From assembly GCF_029946515.1 (NCBI RefSeq), contig NZ_JARZHH010000008.1, positions 163,566 to 227,565 of the forward strand: 64,000 nucleotides of DNA. The letters are read 5' to 3'. The position numbers and the translations under genes are program-made. A model generated the notes under the pieces. The model saw only the letters and a list, made by a program, of their open reading frames with translations, searched no databases and was not told the DNA's origin. Positions 53,301 to 62,683 of the stretch are shown here, one piece after another (position 1 is the first letter of the stretch; each line of letters opens with the position of its first letter). This DNA is from Polyangium sp. 6x1 (GTDB lineage Bacteria; Myxococcota_A; Polyangia; Polyangiales; Polyangiaceae).

Positions 53301-54090
53301 AGAAGAGGAAGGGCGGGCCGCGATCGCCGAGGTCGCGGCGTCGTTCGCGGCCGTCGTGCAGGGGCCGCCGGACGAGACGCGGATCGGCGTCTACAGGTCG
53401 CTCGTTCGCCGCGGCATCATGGGGGCCGTGCGGGCGCAGATGCCACGCACGGCGGCCGCGCTCGGGGCGCGATTCGAGGCGACCGTGGAGGCTTGGATCG
53501 ACGAGGCGCTGCCGAGCTCGCCGTACTTGCGCGACGCCTCGGCCGAGCTCGTCGGCTGGGCTGCTACGCGGTGGACGGAGGATCCTCTCGTTCCGCGGTG
53601 GATTCCAGATCTCGGGCGTTACGAGGTCGCGCGGTTCGAGGTCGCGGCGGCAAACGTGGCGGACGCGCCGAGCGGCGGGCCGCTCGCGCTCGATCGGGCG
53701 GTGCGGCTCGGCGGCGCGGCCCGGGTCGCTCGGTATGCGTGGGCCGTGCACCGCTTGCCCGAGGACACACCGGGCGAGCCGCAAGAAGAGCTTACGGCCT
53801 TGCTTCTGTACCGGGACAGGGCGCACGAGGTCCGGTGCCTCGTGCTCTCGCCGCTCGCGGCCGCGATCCTCGAGCGGCTCCTCGGGGGCGCTCGGCTTGG
53901 GGAGGCGGTGACGACGGCGTGCGCGGCGCTCGGGGAGCCGATGGGCGACGCGGTGTTGCGAGGCACGGCGGAGGTGCTCGCGGACCTCGGGGAGCGCGGG
54001 GTGGTCCTCGGCGCGGTCGAGCAAGGAAATCACGATCCCGACACGCACGCGGCGGGCGAGCAGGGTATAGTCGCGGGCGAACGACCATGA
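53293..54090 (+). CDS. DUF2063 (BufC/HvfC-like) partner protein
   Basis: A 265-residue protein with the DUF2063 pattern: residues 15-110 ([59 protein letters not shown]). The partner delivers the precursor to the DUF692 enzyme. The C-terminal domain ([20 protein letters not shown]) is a helical extension, common in this group. GTG 53293 lies inside the end of the DUF692 gene. No Cys-rich export gene follows. Confidence 0.88.
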   Translation: MAEEEEGRAAIAEVAASFAAVVQGPPDETRIGVYRSLVRRGIMGAVRAQMPRTAAALGARFEATVEAWIDEALPSSPYLRDASAELVGWAATRWTEDPLVPRWIPDLGRYEVARFEVAAANVADAPSGGPLALDRAVRLGGAARVARYAWAVHRLPEDTPGEPQEELTALLLYRDRAHEVRCLVLSPLAAAILERLLGGARLGEAVTTACAALGEPMGDAVLRGTAEVLADLGERGVVLGAVEQGNHDPDTHAAGEQGIVAGERP

Positions 54091-54112
54091 GCCGACACCT
54101 CCGCGTTTTTCC

Positions 54113-56332
54113 ATGACGACGAGCACGCAACAGGACCCGCTCGGCATCACGGGGACCATCCTCGCCGAGAAATACCGGATCGACGCGCTCATCGGCGAAG
54201 GTGGCTTCAGCGTCGTCTACCGCGCCGAGCACCTCATCTGGCAGCAGCCTGTCGCGATCAAGTGCTTCCGCATCCTCGCGCAAGCGCCCGAGAACAAACG
54301 CGACGAGCTGCTCGACGGGTTCATCCAGGAGGGCCGCCTGCTCGCGAGCCTGTCGAGTCGATCGGCGGCGATCGTGCAGGCGCGCGACATCGGCAAGTTC
54401 ACGACCGCGGACGGGATGTGGATCCCGTACATGGTGCTCGAGTGGCTCGAAGGAAAGACGCTCGATCACGTGCTCTTCGTGGAGCGCGTGAGCGGCGCGA
54501 AGCCGCGCGAGATCCACGAGGCGCTCGCGCTGCTCGAGCCGGTCGCGGTGGCGCTCGAGATCGCGCACGCGAAGAACATCGCGCACCGCGACATCAAGCC
54601 CGCGAACATCTTCGTCATCGGCGATCCGCGCGGGCCCTCGCCGTTCACGAAGATCCTCGACTTCGGCATCGCGAAGGTGATGGCCGATCACGCGGCGGCG
54701 ACGGCCGAGCTCGCACAGACGGGCAAGGAGATCACCGCGTTCACGCCGAACTACGGGGCGCCCGAGCAGTTCAGCCGATCGTACGGCGCGACGGGGCCGT
54801 GGACCGACGTGTTCGCGATGGCGCTCATCATGGTCGAGGTGCTGCGCGGCGGGGTCCCGGCGTTCGAAGGCGAGGACTTCATCCAGTTCGCCGTCGCGAG
54901 CCGCGATCCGACGCGCAGGCCGACGCCACGCACGTTCGGCGTGCAGGTCTCGCCCGAGGTCGAGGCGGTGTTCGAGAAGGCGCTCGCCGTCGCGCCGACG
55001 GACCGGTACCCGTCGATGGGCCGCTTCTGGGCGGCGCTGCACGAGGCCGTGTTCCCGGACATCGCGTGGAACCCGGGGACGACGAGCGGCGTGTCGTCGT
55101 CGATCACGTCGTCGCCGGGCGGCAGGTCCGCGTCGCGCGCGAGCCTGCCAGGTCCGCTGCAGGAGACGTTGCCGCGTCCGACCGGCGGCACCGCGGTGAT
55201 GGATGGAGCGCCGTCGCTGCCGATGCCGCAGGGCACGGCGCAACGCACGACGCAGGACGCGCCAGGATCGATCGCGACGCCGCCGGGCGCGCCGATGCCG
55301 ACGGGGAACGCGCCGACGCCGGATCAGGGCAAGGGGCTCATGGCGTTCGCTGCCATCGCGGCGATCGCGCTGCTCGGCGGCAGCTTCGCTGCCTACAAGA
55401 TGTTCACGAAGCCCTCGGGGGGAACGCCGACCGTGGCCTCGTCCGCGCCCGTGGCGAGCGCGGCGCCGAACGCGAGCGCGTCGGCGATCGCGGCGGCTGC
55501 GCGGCCGACGGAGTGCCCGGCGGGGATGGTGCTCGTGCCCGGCGGCAAGTTCTTCATGGGCTCGGACGAGCCGTCGTTCAAGCTGTGGCAACCGGCGCAC
55601 AAGGTCATCCTCGACACGTTCTGCGTCGACCTGCACGAAGTGACGGCGGCCGAGTACAAGGAGTGCTCGGATCAGGGCGAATGCAAGCGCCCGGAGGCCG
55701 CGCCGAACTGGCCGAAGACGGCCGGGAGCACGGACGAGGAGCACGAGAAGAAGCGCGAGTCGTACTCGGAGTTCTGCACGTTCGGCAAAACGGGGCGCGA
55801 GAACCACCCGGTCAACTGCGTGAGCTGGTTCCAGGCCGACGGCTACTGCAAGTTCCGTAAGAAGCGCCTGCCCACGGAGGCCGAGTGGGAGTACGCGGCG
55901 CGCGGCTCCGACGGTCGCAAGTTCCCGTGGGGCGCGGACGAGGCCGCGGCGGGGCACATGAACGCGGGCGGCAAGGAGTGGGCGGCGTGGGAGAAGGCGC
56001 AAGGCCTGAAGCTCACGGGCACGCTCTACGAGATCGACGACGGCTTCCCGGGCACGGCGCCCGTCGGCAGCTTCCCGCAGGGCAAGACGCGCTTCGGCGC
56101 GGACGATTTCGTCGGCAACGTGTGGGAGTGGACCGCGGACTGGTACGAGACCTACAAGGCCGACGACGAGCAGATCAACCCGAAGGGCGCGCCCGCGGGT
56201 GACCGGAAGGCGATCCGCGGCGGCGGCTTCAACGGCGGCGTGCAGCAGTGGCTCAATCCGGCGTTCCGCTTCCACCAGGTGCCGGACGCGACGACGCCGG
56301 TGATCGGGTTCCGCTGCGTGATGAACCTTTGA
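54113..56332 (+). CDS. Ser/Thr protein kinase fused to FGE-sulfatase domain
   Basis: A 739-residue protein. Residues 20-295 form a Hanks-type kinase: GEGGFSVVY (P-loop), VAIKCF (Lys), HRDIKPANIF, DFGIAK and APEQFS. A Pro/Thr-rich linker leads to one transmembrane helix (about 408-425, MAFAAIAAIALLGGSFAAY). Residues 470-739 form an FGE-sulfatase/SUMF1-type domain outside the membrane (MVLVPGGKFFMG, LPTEAEWEYAARG, NVWEWTADWY, RGGGFNGG). This fusion recurs in myxobacteria. It begins 22 nt after the bufferin-like trio and may be co-transcribed. Its last 80 bases overlap the PAP2 gene. Confidence 0.9.
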   Translation: MTTSTQQDPLGITGTILAEKYRIDALIGEGGFSVVYRAEHLIWQQPVAIKCFRILAQAPENKRDELLDGFIQEGRLLASLSSRSAAIVQARDIGKFTTADGMWIPYMVLEWLEGKTLDHVLFVERVSGAKPREIHEALALLEPVAVALEIAHAKNIAHRDIKPANIFVIGDPRGPSPFTKILDFGIAKVMADHAAATAELAQTGKEITAFTPNYGAPEQFSRSYGATGPWTDVFAMALIMVEVLRGGVPAFEGEDFIQFAVASRDPTRRPTPRTFGVQVSPEVEAVFEKALAVAPTDRYPSMGRFWAALHEAVFPDIAWNPGTTSGVSSSITSSPGGRSASRASLPGPLQETLPRPTGGTAVMDGAPSLPMPQGTAQRTTQDAPGSIATPPGAPMPTGNAPTPDQGKGLMAFAAIAAIALLGGSFAAYKMFTKPSGGTPTVASSAPVASAAPNASASAIAAAARPTECPAGMVLVPGGKFFMGSDEPSFKLWQPAHKVILDTFCVDLHEVTAAEYKECSDQGECKRPEAAPNWPKTAGSTDEEHEKKRESYSEFCTFGKTGRENHPVNCVSWFQADGYCKFRKKRLPTEAEWEYAARGSDGRKFPWGADEAAAGHMNAGGKEWAAWEKAQGLKLTGTLYEIDDGFPGTAPVGSFPQGKTRFGADDFVGNVWEWTADWYETYKADDEQINPKGAPAGDRKAIRGGGFNGGVQQWLNPAFRFHQVPDATTPVIGFRCVMNL

Positions 56333-56837
56333 GGTCCAAGCGCGAGCGGAGCCTCGCCGCGACGAGCCCGATCGACGTGCCGACGAGCGCGCCCACGAGG
56401 ATGTCGCTCGGGTAGTGCACGGCGAGGAAGCAACGCGACCAGGCGACGAGCGCGGCGAAGACGAACGCGGGGACGGCGAGCGTCGGGCGCACGGAAGCGA
56501 CGAACGCGGCGAAGGTGAACGAGCCGGCGGCGTGTCCGCTCGGGAACGAGTGTCCGCCGGGTGAAGCGATGAAGACGGGCTCGCAGGCGGCGAGCGCGTC
56601 GCAGGGGCGGACGCGGCCGACGAGGGCCTTCACGGTGGAGACGAGGGCGCTCGTGACGACGAGCGCGGCGATGAGGCGCGTGGTCGTGGCGCGGGTCTTT
56701 TCACGCGCGAGGAAGGGGATGAGGCCGAGCATGCCCCAGCCTCCGCCGATGAAGGTGACGGCGACGAAGAGGGGCGTGGCCCAAGCAGGCGAGCCGCGGG
56801 CCGCGCGGAGGAGGGCCTCGTCGGCCGCCGAGATCAC
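56253..56837 (-). CDS. PAP2-family membrane phosphatase
   Basis: A 194-residue membrane protein with the three PAP2 motifs: KALVGRVRP, PSGHA (in HSFPSGHAAG) and RCFLAVHYPSD, plus five or six hydrophobic helices. It dephosphorylates lipid phosphates such as undecaprenyl pyrophosphate or phosphatidic acid; substrate not known. GTG 56837 is a reasonable start but TTG just upstream is possible. Its 3' end overlaps the kinase gene on the other strand by 80 nt. Confidence 0.85.
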   Translation of the reverse strand: MISAADEALLRAARGSPAWATPLFVAVTFIGGGWGMLGLIPFLAREKTRATTTRLIAALVVTSALVSTVKALVGRVRPCDALAACEPVFIASPGGHSFPSGHAAGSFTFAAFVASVRPTLAVPAFVFAALVAWSRCFLAVHYPSDILVGALVGTSIGLVAARLRSRLDLKGSSRSGTRSPASSRPAPGGSGTPD

Positions 56838-56970
56838 ATCGAGGAGGTGCAAACGCGGAGAGGATATTCCTTGGAGCGCCGAACGCTCGGCGGTTCGACA
56901 CGCGCTCGCGCGGAGAGCGGGGCGCGCGAGGCGTCCCCCTCGGGACGAAGCCCTGCTAGGTTGTCTGGCC

Positions 56971-58449
56971 GTGCCGGTCCCCGACCATCTCCTCGGCGAT
57001 ACGTCGGTGACGGGGCCGCTCGGCTCCCTCGCCTTGTCCCAGGTGCGCCCTGGGAGCACCGTGCTCGCGCTGCGGGCGGTGAAGTGGCACGAGGGGCTCG
57101 GTCGGCTCGGCGTCGTCTTGCCGTTCGCGCTCGTGCACGACGTGGGCCTGCTCTTCGCGACGTCGCGGGATCACGTGGAGATCGGGCCGCGCTGCGAGCC
57201 CGCATCGATCGCGCGCGGGATGCCGGATCTCGCGCGGCTCCTCGAAGGCTACCGGCGCGTGCTCGAAGAGCTCGGGCAGAGCGAGGCGGCGCGGCGCGCG
57301 CCGGAGCTCAAGATGAGCGACGACCTCGTCATCGTGCTGCTCTCGCGGCTGCTCGGCGCGGTCGCGTCGCGCGTGAACGTGCCGCCGGCGTATCGCGCGG
57401 CGGTGCCGATGGATGCGTCGCTCTTCGAGCGGCTCGACCCGCAGCTTCCGCAGCTCTTCTCCACGGCGCGGCGCGGCTTCGAGGCATCGGCGCTCTCGGC
57501 GCTGGAGGTCTCGCGGCTCTTCGTGCTGACGATGACGGACGCGCTCGACCTCGACACGCTGCGGCTCTTCGGCATGCTCGGCGCGGAAGGCGCGGGCGGC
57601 GCGCTGACGCAGGTCGATCTGCTCGCGGCGCTCGAGTCGCCGGAGGCGAACGACATCGTGAACTTCTCGCTGGAGATCCTGCCGAGCGTGCTGGAGACGA
57701 AGACGCGGCCCGCGGCGGGGACGACGGCGGCGCACGGCTACTCGGGCATCGGGACGCGCGGATCGATCGACGGGCTCGTGCTCACGGAGCTCGCCTGGGA
57801 CGACCTCGAGCTCGCGCGGAGGCTGCTCGACAACGAGGTGCTCTACTACGCGCGCGAGCAGAGCCGCGACGAGCAGAAGCGGGTCCACTACCTGCTCGTC
57901 GACGCGTCGGCGTCGATGCGCGGCGACCGGCAGACGTTCGCGCGGGGGATGGCGATCGCCACGGCGAAGAAGCTCTTGCTCGAAGGCGAGGACGTGGCGT
58001 TCCGCTTCTTCGACGCGCGGCTCTACGAGATCCACCGGGCGCACGGGGACAAGCTGCCGACGGCGCACGTGCTCTCGTTCAAGGGCGAGCGCGGTCGCAA
58101 CCCGGCGCGCGTGTTCGCGGAGCTCTCGACGGAGCTCGATCTGCACCGCCACCGCGATCCACGCGCGCCCGTCGTGCACCTCTTCACGCACGCGGCGCTC
58201 TACATCCCGCGCGAGATGGTCCAGGCGGTGCGACGCTCGGCGCACATCGCGGCCGTGTTCATCCTGCCCTCGGGCGGCAAGCTCGACCTCGACTACCTCG
58301 ACCTGCTCGACGCGCACTGGGTCGTCGATCACGCGACCTTGTCGAGCGGCTCGGCGCGGGCCAACGCGGCGCGGTCGATCCTCGATCAGACGACGGCGTC
58401 CTCCGGCGAAGAGGCGGGCAAGGGCGCGGCGAAAGGGGCAGAGGCGTGA
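56971..58449 (+). CDS. VWA-like domain protein
   Basis: A 492-residue protein. The C-terminal half contains a von Willebrand A-like metal site (HYLLVDASASMRGDRQ near residue 310) with AIATAKKLLLEGEDVAFRFF and VVHLFTHAALYIP behind it. The N-terminal half is an unrecognised alpha/beta region (EVSRLFVLTMTDALDLDTLR). GTG 56971 follows CTAGGTTGTCTG; it is the best start for the recognised part. It shares the GTGA overlap with the HEAT-repeat gene, so the two proteins probably act together. Confidence 0.75.
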   Translation: MPVPDHLLGDTSVTGPLGSLALSQVRPGSTVLALRAVKWHEGLGRLGVVLPFALVHDVGLLFATSRDHVEIGPRCEPASIARGMPDLARLLEGYRRVLEELGQSEAARRAPELKMSDDLVIVLLSRLLGAVASRVNVPPAYRAAVPMDASLFERLDPQLPQLFSTARRGFEASALSALEVSRLFVLTMTDALDLDTLRLFGMLGAEGAGGALTQVDLLAALESPEANDIVNFSLEILPSVLETKTRPAAGTTAAHGYSGIGTRGSIDGLVLTELAWDDLELARRLLDNEVLYYAREQSRDEQKRVHYLLVDASASMRGDRQTFARGMAIATAKKLLLEGEDVAFRFFDARLYEIHRAHGDKLPTAHVLSFKGERGRNPARVFAELSTELDLHRHRDPRAPVVHLFTHAALYIPREMVQAVRRSAHIAAVFILPSGGKLDLDYLDLLDAHWVVDHATLSSGSARANAARSILDQTTASSGEEAGKGAAKGAEA

Positions 58450-60311
58450 GCGGCCGGCCGGTATCGGATCTGCGCGAAGAAGCGCGGACGGCGAGCGCGC
58501 GGGGCGACCTCGGGCGCGCGAGGCAAGCGCTCGTCACGGCGCTCGGGCAGACCATCGCGCGCGAGGAGGAGTACGCCGCCGCGGTCCGCGATCTGCGCGA
58601 GGTGCTCGTCGCGATCGGCGACCTGCGCGGCGCGCTCACGCTCGACTGGTACACGGGCAGCGAGAAGGGGCAGCGTGACCTCGTCGCGAGCGGGCGCGTG
58701 CCGGGGATCGATCGCGCGCGCACCTACCTCGCGTGGGCGGATCGGGCCGAGGACGCGTCGCGCAAGCAGGCGCTCTACGCGAAGGCCGCGGACGAGTACG
58801 AGTCGGCGGGCCTCGTGGCGCAGGCGGCGATCGCGCGGGAGCGCGGCGGCGATCTGTACCGGGCGCGCGCGCTCTGGTCGCGCCTGTCGCAGATCCTCGG
58901 CGCGTCGGGCGGGGACTTCTACGCGGCGGGGCTCGCGCGCTTCAACCTCGCGCGGACGTCGACGCGCACGGGCGAACCCGCGGCCGCGCGCGAGGCGGTG
59001 GTGGCGGCGGTGCACCTGCTCGAAGAGGCGGCGGATCGGTACGAGACGATCGGCCAGCGCGAGCGCGCGTTCGACTGCTACCAGGTGCTCATCGCGATCG
59101 GCCGGGAGAGCGGCGAGTTCGAGCACGTGCTCGAGGGCTACGTGAACGTGATCCGCATCCTGCGCGAGGATCACCTGCGATATTACGCGCTCCAATCGTA
59201 CGAGGAGGCGCTCTCCGCGGCGGAGAAGCAGAAGGAGGTCTCGGCCGCGGCCACGCTCGCGCGCGAGATGAGCGCTTACGCGCGGAAGGAGGGGCTGCCG
59301 GGCGTCGCGAACTTCGGGACGCTGGCGCAGGCGCGCCTCTGGCAGGAGGTCGCCGAGGCGTCGAAGGCGCGCGGCGCGCCGCCGTCGATCGCGGAGAACG
59401 CGCTGCTCGCGGCGGTGATCGCGCTCGGCGAGGCGGGCCAGTACGGCAAGGTCGGCGGCGTGTACGAGAAGCTCGCGGCGCTCGACCTCGAAGAGGCGCG
59501 GCGCAAGCACTACACGAACGCGCGCAAGCGCTACGTCGAGGCGCAGGACCTCCGGATCGAGAGCCAGCCCTTGCCGGCGCACCTCCGCCACGAGGTCGGC
59601 TTCCCCGAGGTCTGGCACGTCGATCTCGTCGAGTGGGAGCAACGCGGCAGCGCGAGCCAATCCGCGGGTGACGTCGTGCTCGATCCGTCTGCGTGGTCGG
59701 AGGTGACACGAAGGCGCGCCATGCTCGCGCGGCTCACGGCGCTCGCGATCGAGGCCGAGGAGGAGGCCTCGCCTGGACGAACGGCGCAGAGCCAGCTCTA
59801 CAGCGCGCTCGCCGAGCAGCTCGCGCTGGTCGAGCTCTACACGATCCTTTCGCCGCTCGAGGCCCTCTTCCGCAGGCCCGAGCGCGAGGTGCGGATCGCC
59901 GTCGTCCGCGCGCTCTCGCGATTCCTTTACAAGCGTACGTTCATCACGCTGCGCGAGGCGCTCGTCGACGCCGACGGCGGCGTCGTGCAGGAGGCGGCGA
60001 AGGCGCTCGAGGAGCTCAGGTTTCCGCACGCCTTCGATCCGCTCGCGCGCATCTACCGCGAGTCGCAGAGCGCCGTGGTGCGCGCCTCCGCGGTGAAGGC
60101 GCTCGCGCGCATCGACACGCTGGAGGCGGCCGAGATGCTCCTCGGCGTGATCGAGCACGACGGGCGCGAGGAGCGCCAGGCCGCGATCGAGGCCCTCAAG
60201 AGGGCGCGCGGCATGAAGTTCGTCGACGTCGCGAAGTCCGCGCTGCCGGGCCTCTCGGGCGCGGCTCAATCGGCCGTCCGCGAGGTCCTCCGCAGCCGCG
60301 GCATCGGCTGA
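58446..60311 (+). CDS. HEAT/TPR-repeat protein
   Basis: A 621-residue helical repeat protein. The N-terminal 350 residues show TPR-like pairs (RGDLGRARQALVTALG, DEYESAGLVAQAAIARER, AFDCYQVLIAIGRESGEFE). The last 150 residues carry HEAT-like units (EVRIAVVRALSRFLYKRTFI, GGVVQEAAKALEELRFPHAF, AVVRASAVKALARIDTLEAA). Such proteins are protein-binding scaffolds. It is coupled by GTGA to the VWA-like gene. No enzymatic motif. Confidence 0.78.
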   Translation: MSGRPVSDLREEARTASARGDLGRARQALVTALGQTIAREEEYAAAVRDLREVLVAIGDLRGALTLDWYTGSEKGQRDLVASGRVPGIDRARTYLAWADRAEDASRKQALYAKAADEYESAGLVAQAAIARERGGDLYRARALWSRLSQILGASGGDFYAAGLARFNLARTSTRTGEPAAAREAVVAAVHLLEEAADRYETIGQRERAFDCYQVLIAIGRESGEFEHVLEGYVNVIRILREDHLRYYALQSYEEALSAAEKQKEVSAAATLAREMSAYARKEGLPGVANFGTLAQARLWQEVAEASKARGAPPSIAENALLAAVIALGEAGQYGKVGGVYEKLAALDLEEARRKHYTNARKRYVEAQDLRIESQPLPAHLRHEVGFPEVWHVDLVEWEQRGSASQSAGDVVLDPSAWSEVTRRRAMLARLTALAIEAEEEASPGRTAQSQLYSALAEQLALVELYTILSPLEALFRRPEREVRIAVVRALSRFLYKRTFITLREALVDADGGVVQEAAKALEELRFPHAFDPLARIYRESQSAVVRASAVKALARIDTLEAAEMLLGVIEHDGREERQAAIEALKRARGMKFVDVAKSALPGLSGAAQSAVREVLRSRGIG

Positions 60312-60564
60312 TCGACCCTGGAAAGCGGCCTTCCCAGGTTGTGAATTCCAGTCTCCGCGTACGTCTCGTAGGGGACATCAGGTCGGGACCGGACACGCGA
60401 TTCCAACTCGTCCCGAGCGATCCCGAGACGAAGATGGCCTATGCATGGACTCATGGACGGCGCGCTTCGGGGGGAGCGTCTCACTAGGCCGTCCCGGCCC
60501 CCGGGAAATTGCTGCTCGACAAGCTCGACTTCTCGGCAACTCCCGGCGGCCGGCGTCTTTTGAG

Positions 60565-60617
60565 GCGCTTCGCCGGGGAGAAGGATCGAAGGACGGTCAA
60601 TCTCCCCGGCGAAGCGC
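60565..60617. terminator. Perfect 17-bp hairpin between convergent genes
   Basis: Arms 60565-60581 (GCGCTTCGCCGGGGAGA) and 60601-60617 are exact reverse complements with a 19-nt loop, in the gap between the HEAT-repeat gene (+) and the epimerase gene (-). Such a stem should stop transcription or stabilise 3' ends from both sides, although no T-run follows. The rest of this 327-nt gap shows nothing else. Confidence 0.6.
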
Positions 60618-60638
60618 GAGGCGCTCCGAGGGACCGCC

Positions 60639-61574
60639 CTACGGCCTGAGGATCGACGCGAGCGCCGGGACGAGCGCCGGGTACTGGAACACGTAGCCGA
60701 GCTCCTGCGCGCGGGTCGGCGCGACGCGTTGCCCCGTCGTGACCACCATCGACGCCTCGCCGAGCGCGACCTTCACCGCGATCTCGGGCGTCGTGAACCA
60801 CGAGGGCCTGCGCATCACGTGTCCGATCGCGGAGGCGAGCTCCTTGCTCGTCGCGGGCTCGGGCGAGACGACGTTGATCGGCCCGCGCGCGCGCGTGTCC
60901 TCGAGCGCGAGCAACGTCAGGCCCACGACGTCCTCCGCGTGCACCCACGCGATCACCTGCGAGCCCGGCGCGATCGGCCCGCCTGCGAACATCTTGAACG
61001 GCAGGAGCATCTTCTCCAGCGCGCCGCCGCCCTCGCCGAGCACGACGCCGATCCGCAGCATCACCGTGCGCACGCCGAGCGCCTCGGCCTTCGCCGCTTC
61101 GGCCTCCCATCGGTCCACCACGTCCGCGAGAAACCCTTCCCCGCGGGAGCTCGTCTCATCGAGCAGCTCGCCGGGCGGCCTCGGCCCGTAGTAGCCGACG
61201 GCCGACGCGCACACGAAGACGTCGGGCTTCGCCTCGGCGCGGCGGATGCCTTCGACGACGAGGCGCGTCGAGTCCACGCGGCTCGCGACGATCGCGCGGC
61301 GGGCCTCGTCGGTCCATCGCTGCGCGGCGGGCTCGCCGGCGAGGTGCACGATCGCCGACGCGCGACCGATCTCGTCGAGCCACGGCCCTTCGTGCTCGGG
61401 ATCCCACGCGACGGCGGTCGCGCCGCGGGGCAACTTGCTTCGGGCGCGGTTCGGATCCCGCGTGAGCACTGTCACGCGGTCGCCGCGCTGAAGAAGCGTC
61501 TCCGTGAGACGAAGGCCGATGAACCCGGTGCCGCCCGTCAAAAGGACCGTCTTCACCACGGCGCTCTTTACCAT
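60639..61574 (-). CDS. TIGR01777-family NAD-dependent epimerase/oxidoreductase
   Basis: A 311-residue short-chain/epimerase-type protein of the TIGR01777 (YfcH) group: VLLTGGTGFIGLRLTETLLQ (NAD-binding), AIVHLAGEPAAQRWTDEAR, VFVCASAVGYYG and LRIGVVLGEGGGALEKMLLP, and the C-terminal helix with PSWFTTPEIAVK. Substrate unknown; cell-division inhibitor naming in some databases is historical. ATG 61574 faces the FabV-like gene 17 nt away. Confidence 0.88.
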   Translation of the reverse strand: MVKSAVVKTVLLTGGTGFIGLRLTETLLQRGDRVTVLTRDPNRARSKLPRGATAVAWDPEHEGPWLDEIGRASAIVHLAGEPAAQRWTDEARRAIVASRVDSTRLVVEGIRRAEAKPDVFVCASAVGYYGPRPPGELLDETSSRGEGFLADVVDRWEAEAAKAEALGVRTVMLRIGVVLGEGGGALEKMLLPFKMFAGGPIAPGSQVIAWVHAEDVVGLTLLALEDTRARGPINVVSPEPATSKELASAIGHVMRRPSWFTTPEIAVKVALGEASMVVTTGQRVAPTRAQELGYVFQYPALVPALASILRP

Positions 61575-61591
61575 GGTAAGAGGCTACCGAC

Positions 61592-62683
61592 ATGAACCTC
61601 GAGGTCTTCCGCAAGCTCCCGCTCGGCGGCACCGATCGCCGCGCCATCGTCCAAGCGCTGGCCCAGGATGGCTCTCGCGTCGCGCGGGAGCTGCTCGCCG
61701 CGCAGCGAACCGAGCTCCGGCCGCGCGGCGCGCGCCTCGCGAAGGACACGGCCGTCGTCATCCTCGGCGGCTCGAACGGCATCACGCGTGCCCTCGCCGT
61801 GCAGCTCCTCTTCGGCGAGCGCGCGGCCGTCTTCGGCGTGCACTACGACAGCGAGAAGATGCAGATCGGCGGCCACCACGTCGCGGCGCTCGTCGAGGCG
61901 GCGACGGCCGAGGGGCTCACGGCGCGCTTCTGGAACGCGGACGCGACGAAACCCGAGACGGTCGAGGAGGTCGTCGCGGCGCTCAAGGGCCAGTACCGGG
62001 CGGTCCACCTCGTCAATGGCATCGCGGCGGGCGCGACGAAGCGGTACGTCGAGCACGGACCGACGAACGTGAAGGACATCGACGTCGCGTTCGATCCGAT
62101 CCTCCAGGTCCCGGATTTCAGCCGACCGGAGAACATCCGGCGTGTCGGGCTCGTGGAGGTCGAGGTCGCGACGGACACGGACATCGAGCGGACGAACCGG
62201 TTCATGGGCACGTCATCGCTCCTCTGGGCGGAGCCGCTCGCGGCGGCGGGCTTGCTCGCGCGGGACGAGAGCGTCGTATCGTTTTGCGATTACGACTATG
62301 AGCCCGACGATCCGGTCTATGCGATGGGCCCGCTCGCGGGGGCGAAGAAGCTCCAGCGGCAGACGATGCAGCAGATTCACGATCGATTCGGCGTGCGGAC
62401 GGTGCGCCTCTGTTATCCGGCCGTCGCGACGACGGCGCTCGGCGCGATCCCCGGCGGCCTGCTCATGTATGGGCTCTCGGCGCAGATTCTGAAGGAGCGC
62501 GGGCAATACCAGGACGTCCTCGAGCTCGGGGCTGCGACGGCGCCGATTTTCGCGCCGGAGTTCCGGGACTCGATCTTCCGCCTCGACGAGGCCTACCAGG
62601 CGGCGCTGCCCGAGTTCCACCGGCGCAAGGACGCGCTCGCGCCGGAGAACCTGCGGGAGTCGTTCACGAAGCTGTATCGATGA
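61592..62683 (+). CDS. FabV/SDR-like enoyl reductase family protein
   Basis: A 363-residue Rossmann-fold protein. AVVILGGSNGITRALAVQLLFG is a nucleotide-binding loop of FabV type, followed by AAVFGVHYDSEK and AVHLVNGIAAGATKRYV. The Tyr/Lys pattern YDYEPDDPVYAMGPLAGAKK resembles the catalytic site of FabV trans-2-enoyl-ACP reductases, which is spaced further than in classic SDRs. Fatty-acid synthesis is a plausible role, given the desaturase gene next to it (3' ends overlap by 20 nt). Confidence 0.7.
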   Translation: MNLEVFRKLPLGGTDRRAIVQALAQDGSRVARELLAAQRTELRPRGARLAKDTAVVILGGSNGITRALAVQLLFGERAAVFGVHYDSEKMQIGGHHVAALVEAATAEGLTARFWNADATKPETVEEVVAALKGQYRAVHLVNGIAAGATKRYVEHGPTNVKDIDVAFDPILQVPDFSRPENIRRVGLVEVEVATDTDIERTNRFMGTSSLLWAEPLAAAGLLARDESVVSFCDYDYEPDDPVYAMGPLAGAKKLQRQTMQQIHDRFGVRTVRLCYPAVATTALGAIPGGLLMYGLSAQILKERGQYQDVLELGAATAPIFAPEFRDSIFRLDEAYQAALPEFHRRKDALAPENLRESFTKLYR

